Part shown: one piece after another, positions 10,804 through 22,073 of the stretch
Layout: each line of letters starts with the position of its first letter
How positions within the stretch are numbered: position 1 is the stretch's first letter
Source of the DNA: Glandiceps talaboti
Taxonomy: Eukaryota; Hemichordata; Enteropneusta; Spengelidae
NCBI RefSeq assembly: GCF_964340395.1
Contig: NC_135571.1
Span: 15,541,221 to 15,605,220 of the forward strand
DNA length: 64,000 bases
Reading direction: 5' to 3'
Notes under the pieces: generated by a model
Seen by the model: only the letters and a program-made list of their open reading frames with translations
What the model was told of the DNA's origin: nothing
The model's database searches: none
Translations under genes and position numbers: made by a program

Positions 10804-10953
10804 CTAGTACAGTTGCGCATCATTCATCTTGGCTTTGTCTTGCTTACCCGAGCTTGAACTTGGGAAACGTTTCGTTTCGCATTTTCGGCAAAGTTCAAGG
10901 TCTCCTTGGCACAGGCGCACCCCTCTTGTTTGACTACAGTCGTTGCACCTCAT
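10804..10953 (-). CDS. 49-codon Cys-rich micro-ORF or first exon
   Basis: Starts with ATG at 10953 and reads MRCNDCSQTRGVRLCQGD, then LELCRKCETKRFPSSSS, with a stop at 10804-10806. The spacing C-x2-C-x8-C-x7-C-x2-C looks like a small zinc-binding module. A strong donor (TCGG|GTAAGC) sits inside it at 10847, so the module may be a first exon ending after the Ser run. It could be the 5' end of LINE 2 or a host exon. Family not recognised. Confidence 0.35.
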   Translation of the reverse strand: MRCNDCSQTRGVRLCQGDLELCRKCETKRFPSSSSGKQDKAKMNDAQLY

Positions 10954-11096
10954 GTTGAGGTATTATAGATGATGCAGAATGTAAATTAGTGGAGATTTTG
11001 GTAAATTCTGTGAGAGCTAGATCAAAGTGATGTGCTCGTGTAACCTCGCAGTGTTGAGACAAATTAGTAGTATTAATAAGATTCAATCTGAATATG

Positions 11097-11130
11097 ATAC
11101 ATACATACATACATACAGACAGACAGACAC
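11097..11130. repeat. (CATA)n(CAGA)n microsatellite
   Basis: Simple tetranucleotide repeat seen directly. Confidence 0.9.
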
Positions 11131-11438
11131 AAATGAGATATATTCTACTTAGTTTTACCTTGTATGTGGAATGCTTTTCATTGTTGATTGTGCACTATAT
11201 CAAGAGATTTATCCCTGTCTACAAAATGTTTTAGACTCATTTTTCTATACAGAACTAATCTTTTGGACAGTGTTTTTATTTCTTTGTCCTTTTTTCTCAA
11301 CAATTTTTTTTTGTAATGCAAGTTTTCTTTTGTGATGCAACTCTAAAATAACATGTGCATAACATAAATAATAACATATATATGTAAATAAAAAAAACCC
11401 CAGAAAACACATTTCACTGACATTTATTTTGTTCAACA

Positions 11439-11654
11439 TTATTGCTTTTTTTTCTTCTGTGCCTTTATGCACGTGCGTATTCTGTCAAAGATTTGTTTGT
11501 TTGTTTTCCCCTTCATTAGTGCATTGAACTCTTCATTGGCTAATTCTAGTAGTACTCTCTTCATTGTAATTTCTCCTTTCTTTATTTGTGCAGCAAATTT
11601 TTCCTTTACAACATTTACCTCATAAGTAGTGAAGGATCTTCTTTGATGGGGTGT
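11439..11654 (-). CDS. Second exon of Crypton-type gene: SANT/Myb-like C-terminus
   Basis: The acceptor is TTCTCCCTACAG. The exon starts in phase 0, matching the exon 1 donor, and reads TPHQRRSFTTYEVNVVKEKF, then GEITMKRVLLELANEE and QIFDRIRTCIKAQKKKKQ with a stop at 11439. The pattern of three helices with aromatic/acidic start (FTTYE) and a basic last helix resembles SANT/Myb-like domains. C-terminal domains of this kind follow the recombinase in some animal Crypton-like proteins; that comparison is from memory. Confidence 0.65.
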   Translation of the reverse strand, partial: TPHQRRSFTTYEVNVVKEKFAAQIKKGEITMKRVLLELANEEFNALMKGKTNKQIFDRIRTCIKAQKKKKQ

Positions 11655-12056
11655 CTGTAGGGAGAATATGTTGATATGACAAAACTTAATCATGTTAATT
11701 AACTTATAATGTATGTATGTATGTATGTATGTATGTATGTATGTATGTGTGTGTGTATGTATGTATGTATATATGTAAGTAGGTATGTAAGTAGGTATGT
11801 ATGATCTATTTCAACTTAAGATAAATATTTATCAAATCTGCGCTATATAGTGGGTAGCTGCCTTCATCAATTACAGTGGTAGGACAACTCTTAACATTTC
11901 TGCTCTCACCACCACCATCACCACCACCACCACCACCATCATTATCAGCAGCATCATCATCATCACAATGAAATTTGGGCACAATTAGTGGTTTTCTCTG
12001 TAAATAAAATGTTTTTGTCTTATTGTTATTTCTATAACCTGAAATTATGTGATAAT

Positions 12057-12120
<64 letters not shown>

Positions 12121-12222
12121 TAATTATTATTATTATTATAGTTATCATTATTATTATAAAATTGCAATGTAAAGTTAGTTTTCTTTCAACAAGAGATAAA
12201 CACTTGTAATTTGCATTAAAAC

Positions 12223-12253
<31 letters not shown>

Positions 12254-12464
12254 TGTATGTACGTACGTACGTGTGTGTGTATGTATGTATGTACGTACGT
12301 ACGTACGTATGTATGTATGTGTATGTATGTATGTATGTATGTATGTATGGTGGTTTTCTCTGTAAATAAAAAGTATTTGTCTTATTGTTATTTCTATAAT
12401 ATGAAATGATGTGATAATTATAATAATTATAATATTAATAATAATAATTAAATAATAGTACATG

Positions 12465-12519
<55 letters not shown>

Positions 12520-12522
12520 AAA

Positions 12523-12554
<32 letters not shown>

Positions 12555-12632
12555 TTAATGAAAAAAATGATTGACTTTAAACAATAGAAAAATATTTGTA
12601 ATGTTCATTAAAATATATGATATACAACTTAC
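11655..12632 (-). repeat. Intron filled with microsatellites
   Basis: The intron of the recombinase gene (GTAAGT...CTACAG) holds (ATGT)n at 11710-11805 and 12222-12350, a CAC/CAT stretch at 11905-11965, an (AAT)n(ATT)n inverted microsatellite at 12058-12142 and (TAA)n(CTA)n at 12460-12553. A segment starting GGTTTTCTCTGTAAATAAAA occurs twice (about 11983 and 12351), so about 370 bases were tandemly duplicated. Confidence 0.75.
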
Positions 12633-14854
12633 CTCAAGAGGAATAATCCCTTCAGTGTCTTCTCCTTTTTGAGTAGGTTTTGCTTGTATTATACCATCTT
12701 CTGTAAAAGAGAACTTTCGTTTTTCAGCTTCAACCAGCTTATCTCTAATGGCTTTAATTTTATCTGTGGTTTGAACACTTAGATTTACGGTACGTAGTAA
12801 TCTATACTTTGATTCTTGGGTACTTTCTCTGTGTGGCATTTGACAAGCCAAATGTGCTTTCATTTCAGGATCACTGGTCAACACCATACTCACAATAGAT
12901 TTTCTTAGCCTTGTGGCAGTAAGAATTGTTTTACTAACATTAGCACTTTTCCATGTTCTTTGAATTAATTTATTCATTTCTGAGGCATTGAACGAATTGC
13001 CCTTATAGGTTTGGAATATGTTACTGCTTTCACTCAGGCTACAATTTGCCCTTGGCATAATTTTTTTAATGTAGACATTCGTCCACCTTCTCAAATTATC
13101 ATCATATACAATTGTTGCAGCACCTGCAGTTCCACCTGTTTTGTGAGCTGCAACTGTTACAACTTTCTTGCCATCTACAGTAGTTCCTCTATTGAAGTCC
13201 GTTAGAGTCATGTTCCTTAGAGGACCTGTGCGCTGGGCACTATATGATAGTATTTCTGACGAGGTTAAAATTTTCCTCTGAACAGGGCCTCGCACTTTTG
13301 GACTTTTGGTAATAGGATAGTAATTCTATGACATTTCGAGTCTGTTCGCAGTTGTCAAAATCATTTAATTCCTTAGCAGTTATAAGATTATATAGTTCTT
13401 CCTCCTCAACTATGTTGTGCCTTTCTTTAAGTTCTTTTTGAATAGACCTGGACCAAGTCTCACAATATGTGAGCATCATATCTGCATTTACTAATCCTAC
13501 TAGGGATTGTGACTTCTTAAGGTATTTATAAAAAAGGCACAACGAAGATAAATAGGATCTTACTGTCCCTGCCTTGTATTTTAGTAGGCATTCTTCCAGG
13601 TAGTGGGAAATGTGTGTAGGGGAACCCAAGAATAATATGTCATTGTTATGGGCTTCCAATATTTTTAGTATCTGTGTATAATGTTGTTTGGCCTGATTTA
13701 TTTTTTTGCGTCCACTGCTTATTGATCTTAGGTCCTTATGGAAGGCTATAATTGTGCCCAAGGTTGCCGGTTTGCCTGATGATGTAGTAGGCGTCACATT
13801 TGGTGTAGATTTTGTTTGACACATGCTTTTTATTTTATATGTAAATGATCTCCCGTTACACAATTCTTTGTCATTATCATTATACTCACCACCATTATCG
13901 TTATCATCATCTTCATCCGATGAAGAAGATGATGATGATGATGATAACGATGTGCTTTTAATTGCAAACTTCCTTTTAAAAAACAATTTTCTTGATTTGT
14001 TTTTTGACTTATGCAAATATGCTGAGTATTGGGATGAACCCTTTGATATTCCATGATGGTTTTTGAGGTGTTTATCCACCCTTAATATTAACCGATCACA
14101 TTCATCCACAGGACATTTTTTCAATGGCCTGTCATGTTTTTCTTTTCGTTTTTTAGATTCCTTTATCTGCAATACTTTTCTCCTTGCCTTGTCTGCCGGA
14201 TAGTTGTGAATAACTTGCAGGTGCCTTTTTATATTGATGACTTTGGAATTGCAGTATCGGGTTGGGCAGTCTCTTTTTTGTTTTTTTGTTCTTGCCCTCT
14301 TTTGTGTGGGTTTTTTCCCCTGGGAATAGGAAGGGGGATTTTTTATTGTCATTGATGTCCCAGATGAACCATCTGAATCTGCCTCTTCCTCAACCTGCAA
14401 TGAGGTGGGAATAGGCAGACTTTGTGATGTATCACCTGCAACATGAATTGTGATTTTTTGTGTGGGGTTTTGTATTTCAGGTGTATGTGGTGTTGATTGT
14501 GGGGGTAAGGTCTCAATCTTAATACCTGGGGGAGATATTGAATCTTGAACATGGGGCATGGGGTGTTAAATGTGAGTTACCTAGAAATGAACTGACCGGG
14601 GAATGGGATGTTACTTCAAAATCATGGGGTGCTTGTTTTCGTTTTACATTTTCACTTTCAAGACCAGATTTCTTGACACAGGCATGGGGTGTTATTTGTG
14701 TAACCTCTGAGTTTGACCCAAACAATATAAGCTTGAACTGAAAATTACAACATTCCATATTCTCACTGCCATCAGAACTGGAAAAAGAAACACTTGGTAT
14801 ATATTCAGATCCGCTTGATTCAGCTTCACTGAACATTTCATTTGACGAAGACAT
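12633..14854 (-). pseudogene. Crypton-type tyrosine recombinase, exon 1, two frameshifts
   Basis: Starts MSSSNEMFSEAESSGSEYIP at 14854 with an acidic, Ser-rich head. A frameshift near 14550, in a CCCCATGCCCCATG run, leads to the main frame (to about 13245). It holds two C2H2-like fingers (C98, C103, H113, H118 and C149, C154, H164, H168 of that frame), a Ser/Asp tract and a core-binding helical domain (AGTVRSYLSSLCLFYKYL). A second frameshift near 13245 leads to the catalytic half: AQRTGPLRNMTL (Arg), VAAHKTGG (Lys), TATRLRKS (second Arg) and MPHRESTQESKYRL (His and the Tyr nucleophile). Exon 1 ends at a GTAAGT donor in phase 0. The clean splice structure contrasts with the coding breaks. It may be a decayed mobile element or a domesticated gene. 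Confidence 0.75.
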
Positions 14855-15339
14855 GATATATGGTTGCAAATATGAAAATGAAAGTGAAAGTGAAAGTGAA
14901 AATAGTGATAAAAGGTAGAAATTGTAAATATTACACAGGAAGCAAAGCAATTAGATAAATATGATAATTAAGAGAAGTACCTGAAATTGGAAATATGGAA
15001 GTGAAAGTGAAAGTGAACGTTGAGTGACAAGATTGGTTTTAGAAGTACTTTTGGGATATTCGATATTGCATGTATTGGCAATGGTAGACTATACTTACTG
15101 GGAGGTAAACTTTTCTCAGCCAGCCCTATATTTCAAAATCAACAAAATTAAAAAGTGTCAAGATGCTATTTTTTCTTTAAAAAAATAGCATATTTGGTGT
15201 AGATAACCTTATACGAGTAGTGTTACAAAATTGAAAAAAAAAGATGAATAATAACGAAAATATGAGTTTTTTGCAATATTATTTTTGCCTATGGTTAAAG
15301 TATGGTAGGAAAAAAACTTGGTTTTTTCAGACAATGTAG
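14855..15339. other. Upstream flank of the recombinase gene
   Basis: Contains GAAAGT-rich short repeats (14873-14900, 15000-15016). A possible small minus-strand exon ends in CTCCCA|GTAAGT near 15098 after an acceptor-like GAAATATAG. No promoter could be assigned. Confidence 0.3.
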
Positions 15340-16570
15340 CAATTTGTGAAAGGTGTGCCCTACTTACTAATGACCTATGATTTCATTTTAACTACCTACA
15401 CCGAAAGTATATGTTTCATAACTTCATTAATATTTAATATTTTTAAAGACATCTTACATTTCTGGAGAGGGCAACATCTGGCAACTCCAAATATATCATA
15501 TTTCTGTAATGAAAATCAAGTCATAGTACCAAACATGAGCTTTTTTCGGCGCGCGTCGCTCTAAATATAGGCAATATAAACGTAATGCGTTTTCCTAAAA
15601 AATTGGTATATCTCATCGATTTTATAGGTATGATAACTGCTCTAATATTCAATTGTTTTTTAAATATTTTATATTTTTAGAAAGGGCAGCATCTGATAAT
15701 TCCAAATAACTCAGATTTCTGTTATGAAAATCAAGTCATAGTACCAAAAATGGTGGGGTTTTTTTGCGCACGTCGCTCTAAATATAGGCTAAAAATGTAA
15801 AATGAATGTTGCTAAAAATCGGTATATTTCATCGAACTTAAATGTGTAATAACTGCACTAATATTCAATTGTTTTTTTAATGTTTCATAATTTTGGAAAG
15901 GGGAACATCTGGAGATTCCAAATATATAAGATATCTGTTATGAAAATCAAGTCATAGTACCAAAAACGGCGGGTTTTTTTTGCGCGCGCGTCGCTCTAAA
16001 TATAGGCTATAAACGTAAAATGAATTTTGCTAAAAATCGGTATATTTCATCGAAATTAAATGTGTAATAACTGCACTAATATTCAATTGTTTTTTTAATG
16101 TTTCATATTTTTGGAAAGGGGAACATCTGGAGATTCCAAATATATAAGATATCTGTATGAAAATCAAGTCATAGTACCGAAAACGGCGGTTTTTTTGCGC
16201 GCGTCGCTCTAAATATAGGCTAAAAATGTAAAATGAATTTTGCTAAAAATCGGTATATTTCATCGAAATTAAATGTGTAATAACTGCACTAATATTCAAT
16301 TGTTTTTTTAATGTTTCATATTTTTGGAAAGGGGAACATCTGGAGATTCCAAATATATAAGATATCTGTTATGAAAATCAAGGCATAGTACCAAAAACGG
16401 CGTTTTTTTGCGCGCGTCGCTCTAAATATAGGCTATAAACGTAAAATGAATTTTGCTAAAAATCGGTATATTTCATCGACCTTAAATGTGTAATAACTGC
16501 ACTAATATTCAATAGTTTTTTTAATGTTCCACATTTCTGGAAAGGGGAACATCTGGAGATTCCAAATATA

Positions 16571-18330
16571 TAATAATAATAATAATAAGTGGTTTATTTA
16601 CCCAATCGTATAAAATGTTTACAAAATAATGGTAACAAAAATCAAAAACATTTTTACTACATGAAAAAGTCTAATACAATAAACGAAAAGTCAATACATC
16701 TGTAAGTTTACAATTTAATCAACTGTACTGCTCTACTAAATATTGTTTCAGAGATTTTCTAAAAATATGTTGGGAATTTTTCGATCTGATTTGAATTGGA
16801 ATATCATTCCAAATTTTTGCACCTACGAATGAAATACAAATAGCAAACTGACCAGAATTTGTTCTCGCATGGTACGGGTAAAGATTTTGACGATGGCAGA
16901 GTCTCGTGTCATATTCATGTTTTTTGTCACTAAAATAATCGGACAAGATATGTGGTGAGTTCAAGTGAACCAGGTTGTAAATAAAAGAACCTATTAAGAG
17001 TTTGTGAAGCTTGTAAATATCTAGAATATTTAGCTGTATAAATAAAGGAGCCGAGTGTTCCATGTGAGATTTGAACAGCATCTTGCGAACAATCATTTTT
17101 TGGGCAGTTAGAATGCAATTCAGAGATGTTGGGTAAGTACTGCCCCAAACCTCTAGGCCATAAGAAATATGGGGAAGTATAAAGGCATTGTACAAAAGTA
17201 TTAAAATACTTAGTGGTAAAATGTGTCTTAGTCTATACAGAATTCCACATTTCTTCCTTATGAGTATATTTATTCTGCTAATATGGTCAGACCAGGTGAG
17301 GTGTTTATCTAATGAAATTCCAACAAAAGAAACAACATCCACCTCTTTGATTTGATCTCCACGAATGACAATAGAACCAGTTACATCTATTTTTTGTTGT
17401 CGACCCCTGAAGATAATAAAATTTGTTTTATTTCTATTTATGGTTAATTTATTGCTATCACACCAGAGTTGAACATCATGTAAATGATTTGATACTGTAG
17501 TAAGATCAATGTGATATGGATTAGAAAAAGAATGGAAAAGATTTGAATCGTCTGCGAACAGTCGAAAATCAAAGAATGTTGAAGACTTTTGTAGATCATT
17601 TATATAGATAAGAAATAAAGTGGGACTCAGAACTGAGCCTTGAGGTACACCATGACAAATTGTGGATTTTACTGACGAATGGCCATTTGAGTAGACGAAC
17701 TGAGAGCGGTCTGTGAGATAACTTTTTACCCATTCTTGACAAGGACCCCTAAACCCATAATGTTCAAGTTTGGATAACAAAATTGGATGATTGATTGTGT
17801 CGAAAGCTTTGCTGAAATCAATAAATACTCCTATAGTTGGACTTCCATTGTCGATTTCTCGCAAAATATGATTTACTATATTGATCAGGGTCAGGTTGGT
17901 ACTATGTTTTTTTCTAAAGCCGTACTGATGCTTGTACAAAATATCGAATTTTTCAAGGTAGGAAGTAATTTGTTTATTTATAGCTTTTTCAAAAACCTTG
18001 CTAAACAAGGGCAGAATGGATATAGGTCTATAGTTTCCAACTGTTTCCCTATCTCCTTTTTTGAAAATAGGCGTAACTTTAGCAATTTTTAGGGCTGTGG
18101 GGAATACACCAGTTGAAAATGAAATATTTATAATGTGGGCCAATGGCTTTGATATGATATCAGCTGCGTCGATAAGGAGCCTTGGGGGTAGATTATCCCA
18201 TCCGCTAGCTTTTTTGCAATCTAAATTGGCTAAAAGTCTGGTTACCTCAAAGACAGTAACTGGTTGAAAAAAAAAGGAGTGTGGTAAAGATAAATCAAGA
18301 TAATCCCTATAATCACAAGATGCATGTGGA
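16571..18330 (-). mobile_element. LINE 3: 5'-truncated insertion in the satellite
   Basis: Satellite homology stops at CCAAATATATA (16571) and resumes at ATATCTGTTATG (18331). The empty site in other units is CCAAATATATAAGATATCTG. The element ends in a (TTA)n tail on its own strand and lacks the endonuclease. No clear target-site duplication is visible. Confidence 0.88.
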
Positions 18331-18350
18331 ATATCTGTTATGAAAATCAA
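16719..18350 (-). CDS. LINE 3 reverse transcriptase, open but 5'-truncated
   Basis: An open frame of 543 codons. The first seven residues (MIFITDI) are encoded by the flanking satellite, so the true element sequence begins just after them. RT motifs are complete: KKASGWDNLPPRLL, RPISILPLFSKVFEKAI, GFRKKHST, VFIDFSKAFDTINH (catalytic Asp), GVPQGSVLSPTLF and RLFADDSNLFHS (FADD). The C-terminal part carries ILPHISYGLEVWG and LFIQLNILDIYKL. The intact RT indicates a young insertion. The product could be active RT if expressed, but the copy lacks an endonuclease and promoter. Confidence 0.9.
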   Translation of the reverse strand: MIFITDIPHASCDYRDYLDLSLPHSFFFQPVTVFEVTRLLANLDCKKASGWDNLPPRLLIDAADIISKPLAHIINISFSTGVFPTALKIAKVTPIFKKGDRETVGNYRPISILPLFSKVFEKAINKQITSYLEKFDILYKHQYGFRKKHSTNLTLINIVNHILREIDNGSPTIGVFIDFSKAFDTINHPILLSKLEHYGFRGPCQEWVKSYLTDRSQFVYSNGHSSVKSTICHGVPQGSVLSPTLFLIYINDLQKSSTFFDFRLFADDSNLFHSFSNPYHIDLTTVSNHLHDVQLWCDSNKLTINRNKTNFIIFRGRQQKIDVTGSIVIRGDQIKEVDVVSFVGISLDKHLTWSDHISRINILIRKKCGILYRLRHILPLSILILLYNAFILPHISYGLEVWGSTYPTSLNCILTAQKMIVRKMLFKSHMEHSAPLFIQLNILDIYKLHKLLIGSFIYNLVHLNSPHILSDYFSDKKHEYDTRLCHRQNLYPYHARTNSGQFAICISFVGAKIWNDIPIQIRSKNSQHIFRKSLKQYLVEQYS

Positions 18351-18834
18351 GTCATAGTACCAAAAACGGCGTTTTTTTTGCGCGCGTCGCTCTAAATATA
18401 GGCTATAAACGTAAAATGAATTTTGCTAAAAATCGGTATATTTCATCGACCTTAAATGTGTAATAACTGCACTAATATTCAATTGTTTTTTTAATGTTCC
18501 ATATTTTTGGAAAGGGGAACATCTGGAGATTTCAAATATATAAGATATCTGTTATGAAAATCAAGTCATGGTACCAAACATGGCCTTTGGTAATATTCAC
18601 AATATTCAATTGTTTTCTTAATATTTTATATTTGTGGAAAGGGGAACATCTGGAGATTCCAAATATATAAGATATCTGTATGAAAATCAAGTCATAGTAC
18701 CAAAAACAGCGGGGTTTTTTGCGTACTCGTATTAATGTTCATGATGCAGATAATGAATATTAAGTCTGAGCTAGTCTATTGCATAAATATGATTTCTGGT
18801 GTTCGCTGTATTAATTCCCTATGTATACACTAAA

Positions 18835-19320
18835 TGAAGTATGAAGTACTAACATTTACAGCCAGCAATGTACGCGTTCTTCAGTTATGTATTGCAATGC
18901 ATTAGAGATTTGCCATGTGTAATAGGTGACGCATAGGTTTCGATAGCTCATGAATAGAACAGAGGGGATTCAAGTGATGACACTATCAGTACAACATTCT
19001 ACACTAAATGAAGTATTAACAGTAGAAATAGCAATCTCAAATATATAGGACTTCTACATTTACAGCCAGCAATGTACGCGTTCTTCAGTTATGTATTGCA
19101 ATGCATTAGAGATTTGCCATGTGTAATAGGTGGCGAGGCATGGGTTTCGATAGCTCATGAATAGAACAGAGGGGATTCAAGTGATGACACTATCACTACA
19201 ACATTCTACACTAAATGAAGTATTAACAGTAGAAATATCAATCTCAAATATACAGGACTTCTACATTTACAGCCAGCAATGTACACGTTCTTCAGTTATG
19301 TATTGCAATGCATTACCATC
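18835..19320. repeat. 206-bp tandem repeat, about 2.4 copies
   Basis: CATTTACAGCCAGCAATGTA occurs at 18853, 19057 and 19264. The units are nearly identical and share GAGGGGATTCAAGTGATGAC. They follow the 215-bp satellite directly but are unrelated to it in sequence. Confidence 0.88.
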
Positions 19321-19923
19321 CTGGAATGATTGATAAACTAAATTAGAAACACAGACTTGTTTGATAACTGATCTACTAAAGGGCTACGTACTATTGCCAG
19401 GACTTTTATAGTACAGACACAGTGCGTGCAAAGTTATGAGGAAAATTAGATTTTACATCTCCTCCATGTCATACGTAATCCTGTTTTTCCCAGACAGTAC
19501 AACTATCACTTGGGACAAAGTCAGGATTAAATTGAATATCCTCATTGAATGACCGTATACTATGAGTAAAATTTTGTCAGCAAATCATAAGGTGGACAAC
19601 ATAGCCAGTAGTAAGTGAATTGAATTACTAGTATCTTGTTCTGAAACAGTTGTAGTACAGAAAACTTTTTGATGACATTTTTTTAATTTCTATTTTGAAA
19701 TCAAGGACATTCATCACAATTCATAATATTCAAACCTGTTCAAAAACATTTTCATTAAAATTACCAGATTGCTCAATGAAGAGAAGGAAGTTTGAGTCAG
19801 TGCCATTATTAAACTTAACATTTATGAACAGAATTATGAACAAACAAGTGAATGCATGACATCAAGTGGCCATGCCAAGTCATTTTCTAATATACACTGC
19901 AACAAGTCATATTGAGAATGACA
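19321..19923. other. No gene recognised
   Basis: AT-rich unique-looking sequence between the 206-bp repeat and the MITE. Confidence 0.4.
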
Positions 19924-19925
19924 TA

Positions 19926-20506
19926 GTCCCCGCTATGATTGGGTTTTAAGGAACTGGCAGTTTATGTTGACATTTTCTTGATATCACTACTCTGATCATG
20001 CAACAACACTCGTGAACCTAAATCAAACAGACTTAGATATGTTGTGTCTGCTCGCTGGACATGGAACATGCCTACTCATGTTGTGTCTCCTCGTTGGACA
20101 TGGGACATGCCTACTCTTCAAGATGACGTGATGGAATAAACCATTCAACAATAAAGGATGGGCTGGGTACTGGGGGGGGGGGGGCCTGTTCAAGCATGTC
20201 TGAGTTATGGCTTTGGACATGGAAAATTTGCAAAAAAAATGGCTGCCAGGCAGCCATACTACGATCATATCACACTGTCCTAATAGCAACTTTGAATGAG
20301 ATCTGTTCACGCATGTCTGAGTTATGGCTTTGGACATGGAAAATTCGCAAACCCTGTACCAAGTTTGAAAAAAATCGGTCCAGGCATCTCCAAGAAACGG
20401 CTCTGGATGAACAGACGGACGGACAGACGGACGGACGGATGCACACATGGACGGATGGACGGAACCAATCCATAAGTCCCCATCCCGGACTTCGTCCGGC
20501 GGGGAC
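19926..20506. mobile_element. MITE family A, copy 1
   Basis: Terminal inverted repeats GTCCCCGCT and GGCGGGGAC are flanked by TA on both sides (19924-19925, 20507-20508), as in Tc1/mariner-type targets. Inside are a poly-G run, a partly duplicated segment (CATGTCTGAGTTATGGCTTT) and a (GGAC)n/(GGAT)n tract before a hairpin GGACTTCGTCC. No transposase is encoded. Confidence 0.8.
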
Positions 20507-21214
20507 TAAAAAGTCTACATTTTAGCCAGAGACAGGGGTTAAAACGCCTCAGTGGTCAGGAGTGTTAAAATTGCCTACAAACTCTGGAGGCGGGAGGAGG
20601 CGGGGTATCTACTTCCCAATAAAGATGACAACAACCCATGGAAACAACCTTGTTCAAAATATGGGGTTAAAACGTGACAAAAGTCGTATGTGTATTCAAA
20701 GAGGTGGGTCATAAAACTTCAAAAATCAAGACTCAAAAGTCTACATGAGTTAAACAAGGGAACATACACACCAAATATCGAAGAATTCTGACTGTCACTT
20801 TCAGAGCAGATGATGAAAATATAAAAGTTTGACAGACACCTATGATTCACTCTACTCTCTATACTCTATACAACCTATACCTAAAGATATGCTTTCAGCT
20901 TTCGCTGACAGCGGAGCTAAAAATAGAGACCACCACCTGTACAATAAAATGTTAGATGATGACATTTATTCTTTATATTCTATGATGATTGGTACATTTT
21001 AAAAGACAGCCAGAATAGTCGCACCTAAACCAACTTTATTGCCATTGCGACAGAGCTACTTTCCAAACAAGCATCATACAGTAGTACTTCAAAATTTAAC
21101 CCATGCATTTATGATAATCAGTACTTTTTTAGTTGCTGTCTTCTGCCTGTACTTTCACTGTCATATCTAGTGCATTGTTCGATGACAATGTCTGCTTTGG
21201 ATATCCTCCTTGCT
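20507..21214. mobile_element. Element family B fragment and flank
   Basis: 20740-20932 matches 30176-30346 closely (both hold AAAGTTTGACGGACACC or a one-base variant and end in TTTCGCTGACAGCGGAGCTAAAA). A shared 3' end with a palindromic CGCTGACAGCG marks an interspersed repeat. Nothing else is recognised in the interval. Confidence 0.6.
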
Positions 21215-21756
21215 AGGGCCAATTGTGTCAAAATGTTTTGCAGAAAATCTGCAGAATAACACTTCTAGAATCATCTCAACAAAATTTCAGTTTCACTGAC
21301 CAAGTACTTTTTGAAATATAAGTTTTTTGACGAAAATTCACATTTGTACACCTATTTTTGCATATCGCTGATGAGATCATTATATGCTTAATATTTCTTC
21401 ATCTATACACCCCAAATGCATTCCCACTAAATTTCAGCCCAATCTGCTCAGTAGTTTTGAATCAAAGATTTCTGACCAAAAAGACACATTTTTAGCCCTA
21501 ATTTGCACATTACAGATGGAATCATCATGTCATAAACAAATCTAAATATACTCACCGCTAAGAATGTTCCCACCAAATTTCATGCCAATCTGCCCAGTAG
21601 TTTTTGAGTTTAAGTTTTTTGACCAAAATTGACATTTTTTCACCCAAATCACATACCTGAGATGTGATCATTTTGCTTTGAACAATTTGCCAACTAGACA
21701 CCAAAAGTAATGTCCCAACCAATCAGTCAGGCGGTTTTTGAGTTTAAGTCATCTAC

Positions 21757-21792
<36 letters not shown>

Positions 21793-21856
21793 TGGACAGA
21801 CACCACACAAAGCCTATAGCACTACTGAACCTTCTCAGTTCAATTGTGCTAAAAAT
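21215..21856. mobile_element. Interspersed element family C, copy 1
   Basis: Starts near TAGGGCCAATTGTGTCAAAA and ends near CAATTGTGCTAAAA, after a (CA)n tract at 21760-21791. The same start, inner phrases (TTTTTGAGTTTAAGT) and end recur at 47800-48457; shorter copies lie at 24905-25275 and 33896-34030. The ends are weak inverted repeats. Nonautonomous. Confidence 0.7.
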
Positions 21857-21913
21857 ACAAATAGAGTTTGTCAAGATAAACACCACACTGATATGAAATA
21901 TTAATTTACTCAC

Positions 21914-22073
21914 ACTTATGAATTCTGGTTCTCTCAACATGTTTAAAAAAGAAACACCATTCTGTCGACTCATAACAAATTTTCTATGGACTTTGGCAAG
22001 GAGAGGAATACTTTTTTGCCTCAGTACTTCTTTTGACTTCATCTGGATATTACCATAATACGGTCTACAACAA
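21914..22073 (-). CDS. Internal host exon, unknown protein
   Basis: The acceptor is TGTTGTTGTAG and the donor is GTGAGT. Of three frames only one is open: one base in, then PYYGNIQMKSKEVLRQKS, IPLLAKVHRKFVMSRQNG and VSFLNMLREPEFIS, ending in phase 0. The length is 160 bases. The family is not recognised. It needs an upstream exon ending with two bases; the 34065-34116 exon qualifies, while a join from the 25744 donor would create a stop. Confidence 0.5.

Larger units (their letters stand above)
15340..18720. repeat. 215-bp satellite array interrupted by LINE 3
   Basis: The phrase AACATCTGG recurs at about 15473, 15688, 15904, 16122, 16335, 16548 and 18528, with periods of 213-218. Units share GCGCGTCGCTCTAAATATAG, TTTGCTAAAAATCGGTATAT and CTAATATTCAATTG. 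One unit near 18600 is shortened to 117 bases. Inner units are nearly identical, while the first (15340-15690) is more diverged. Confidence 0.92.
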
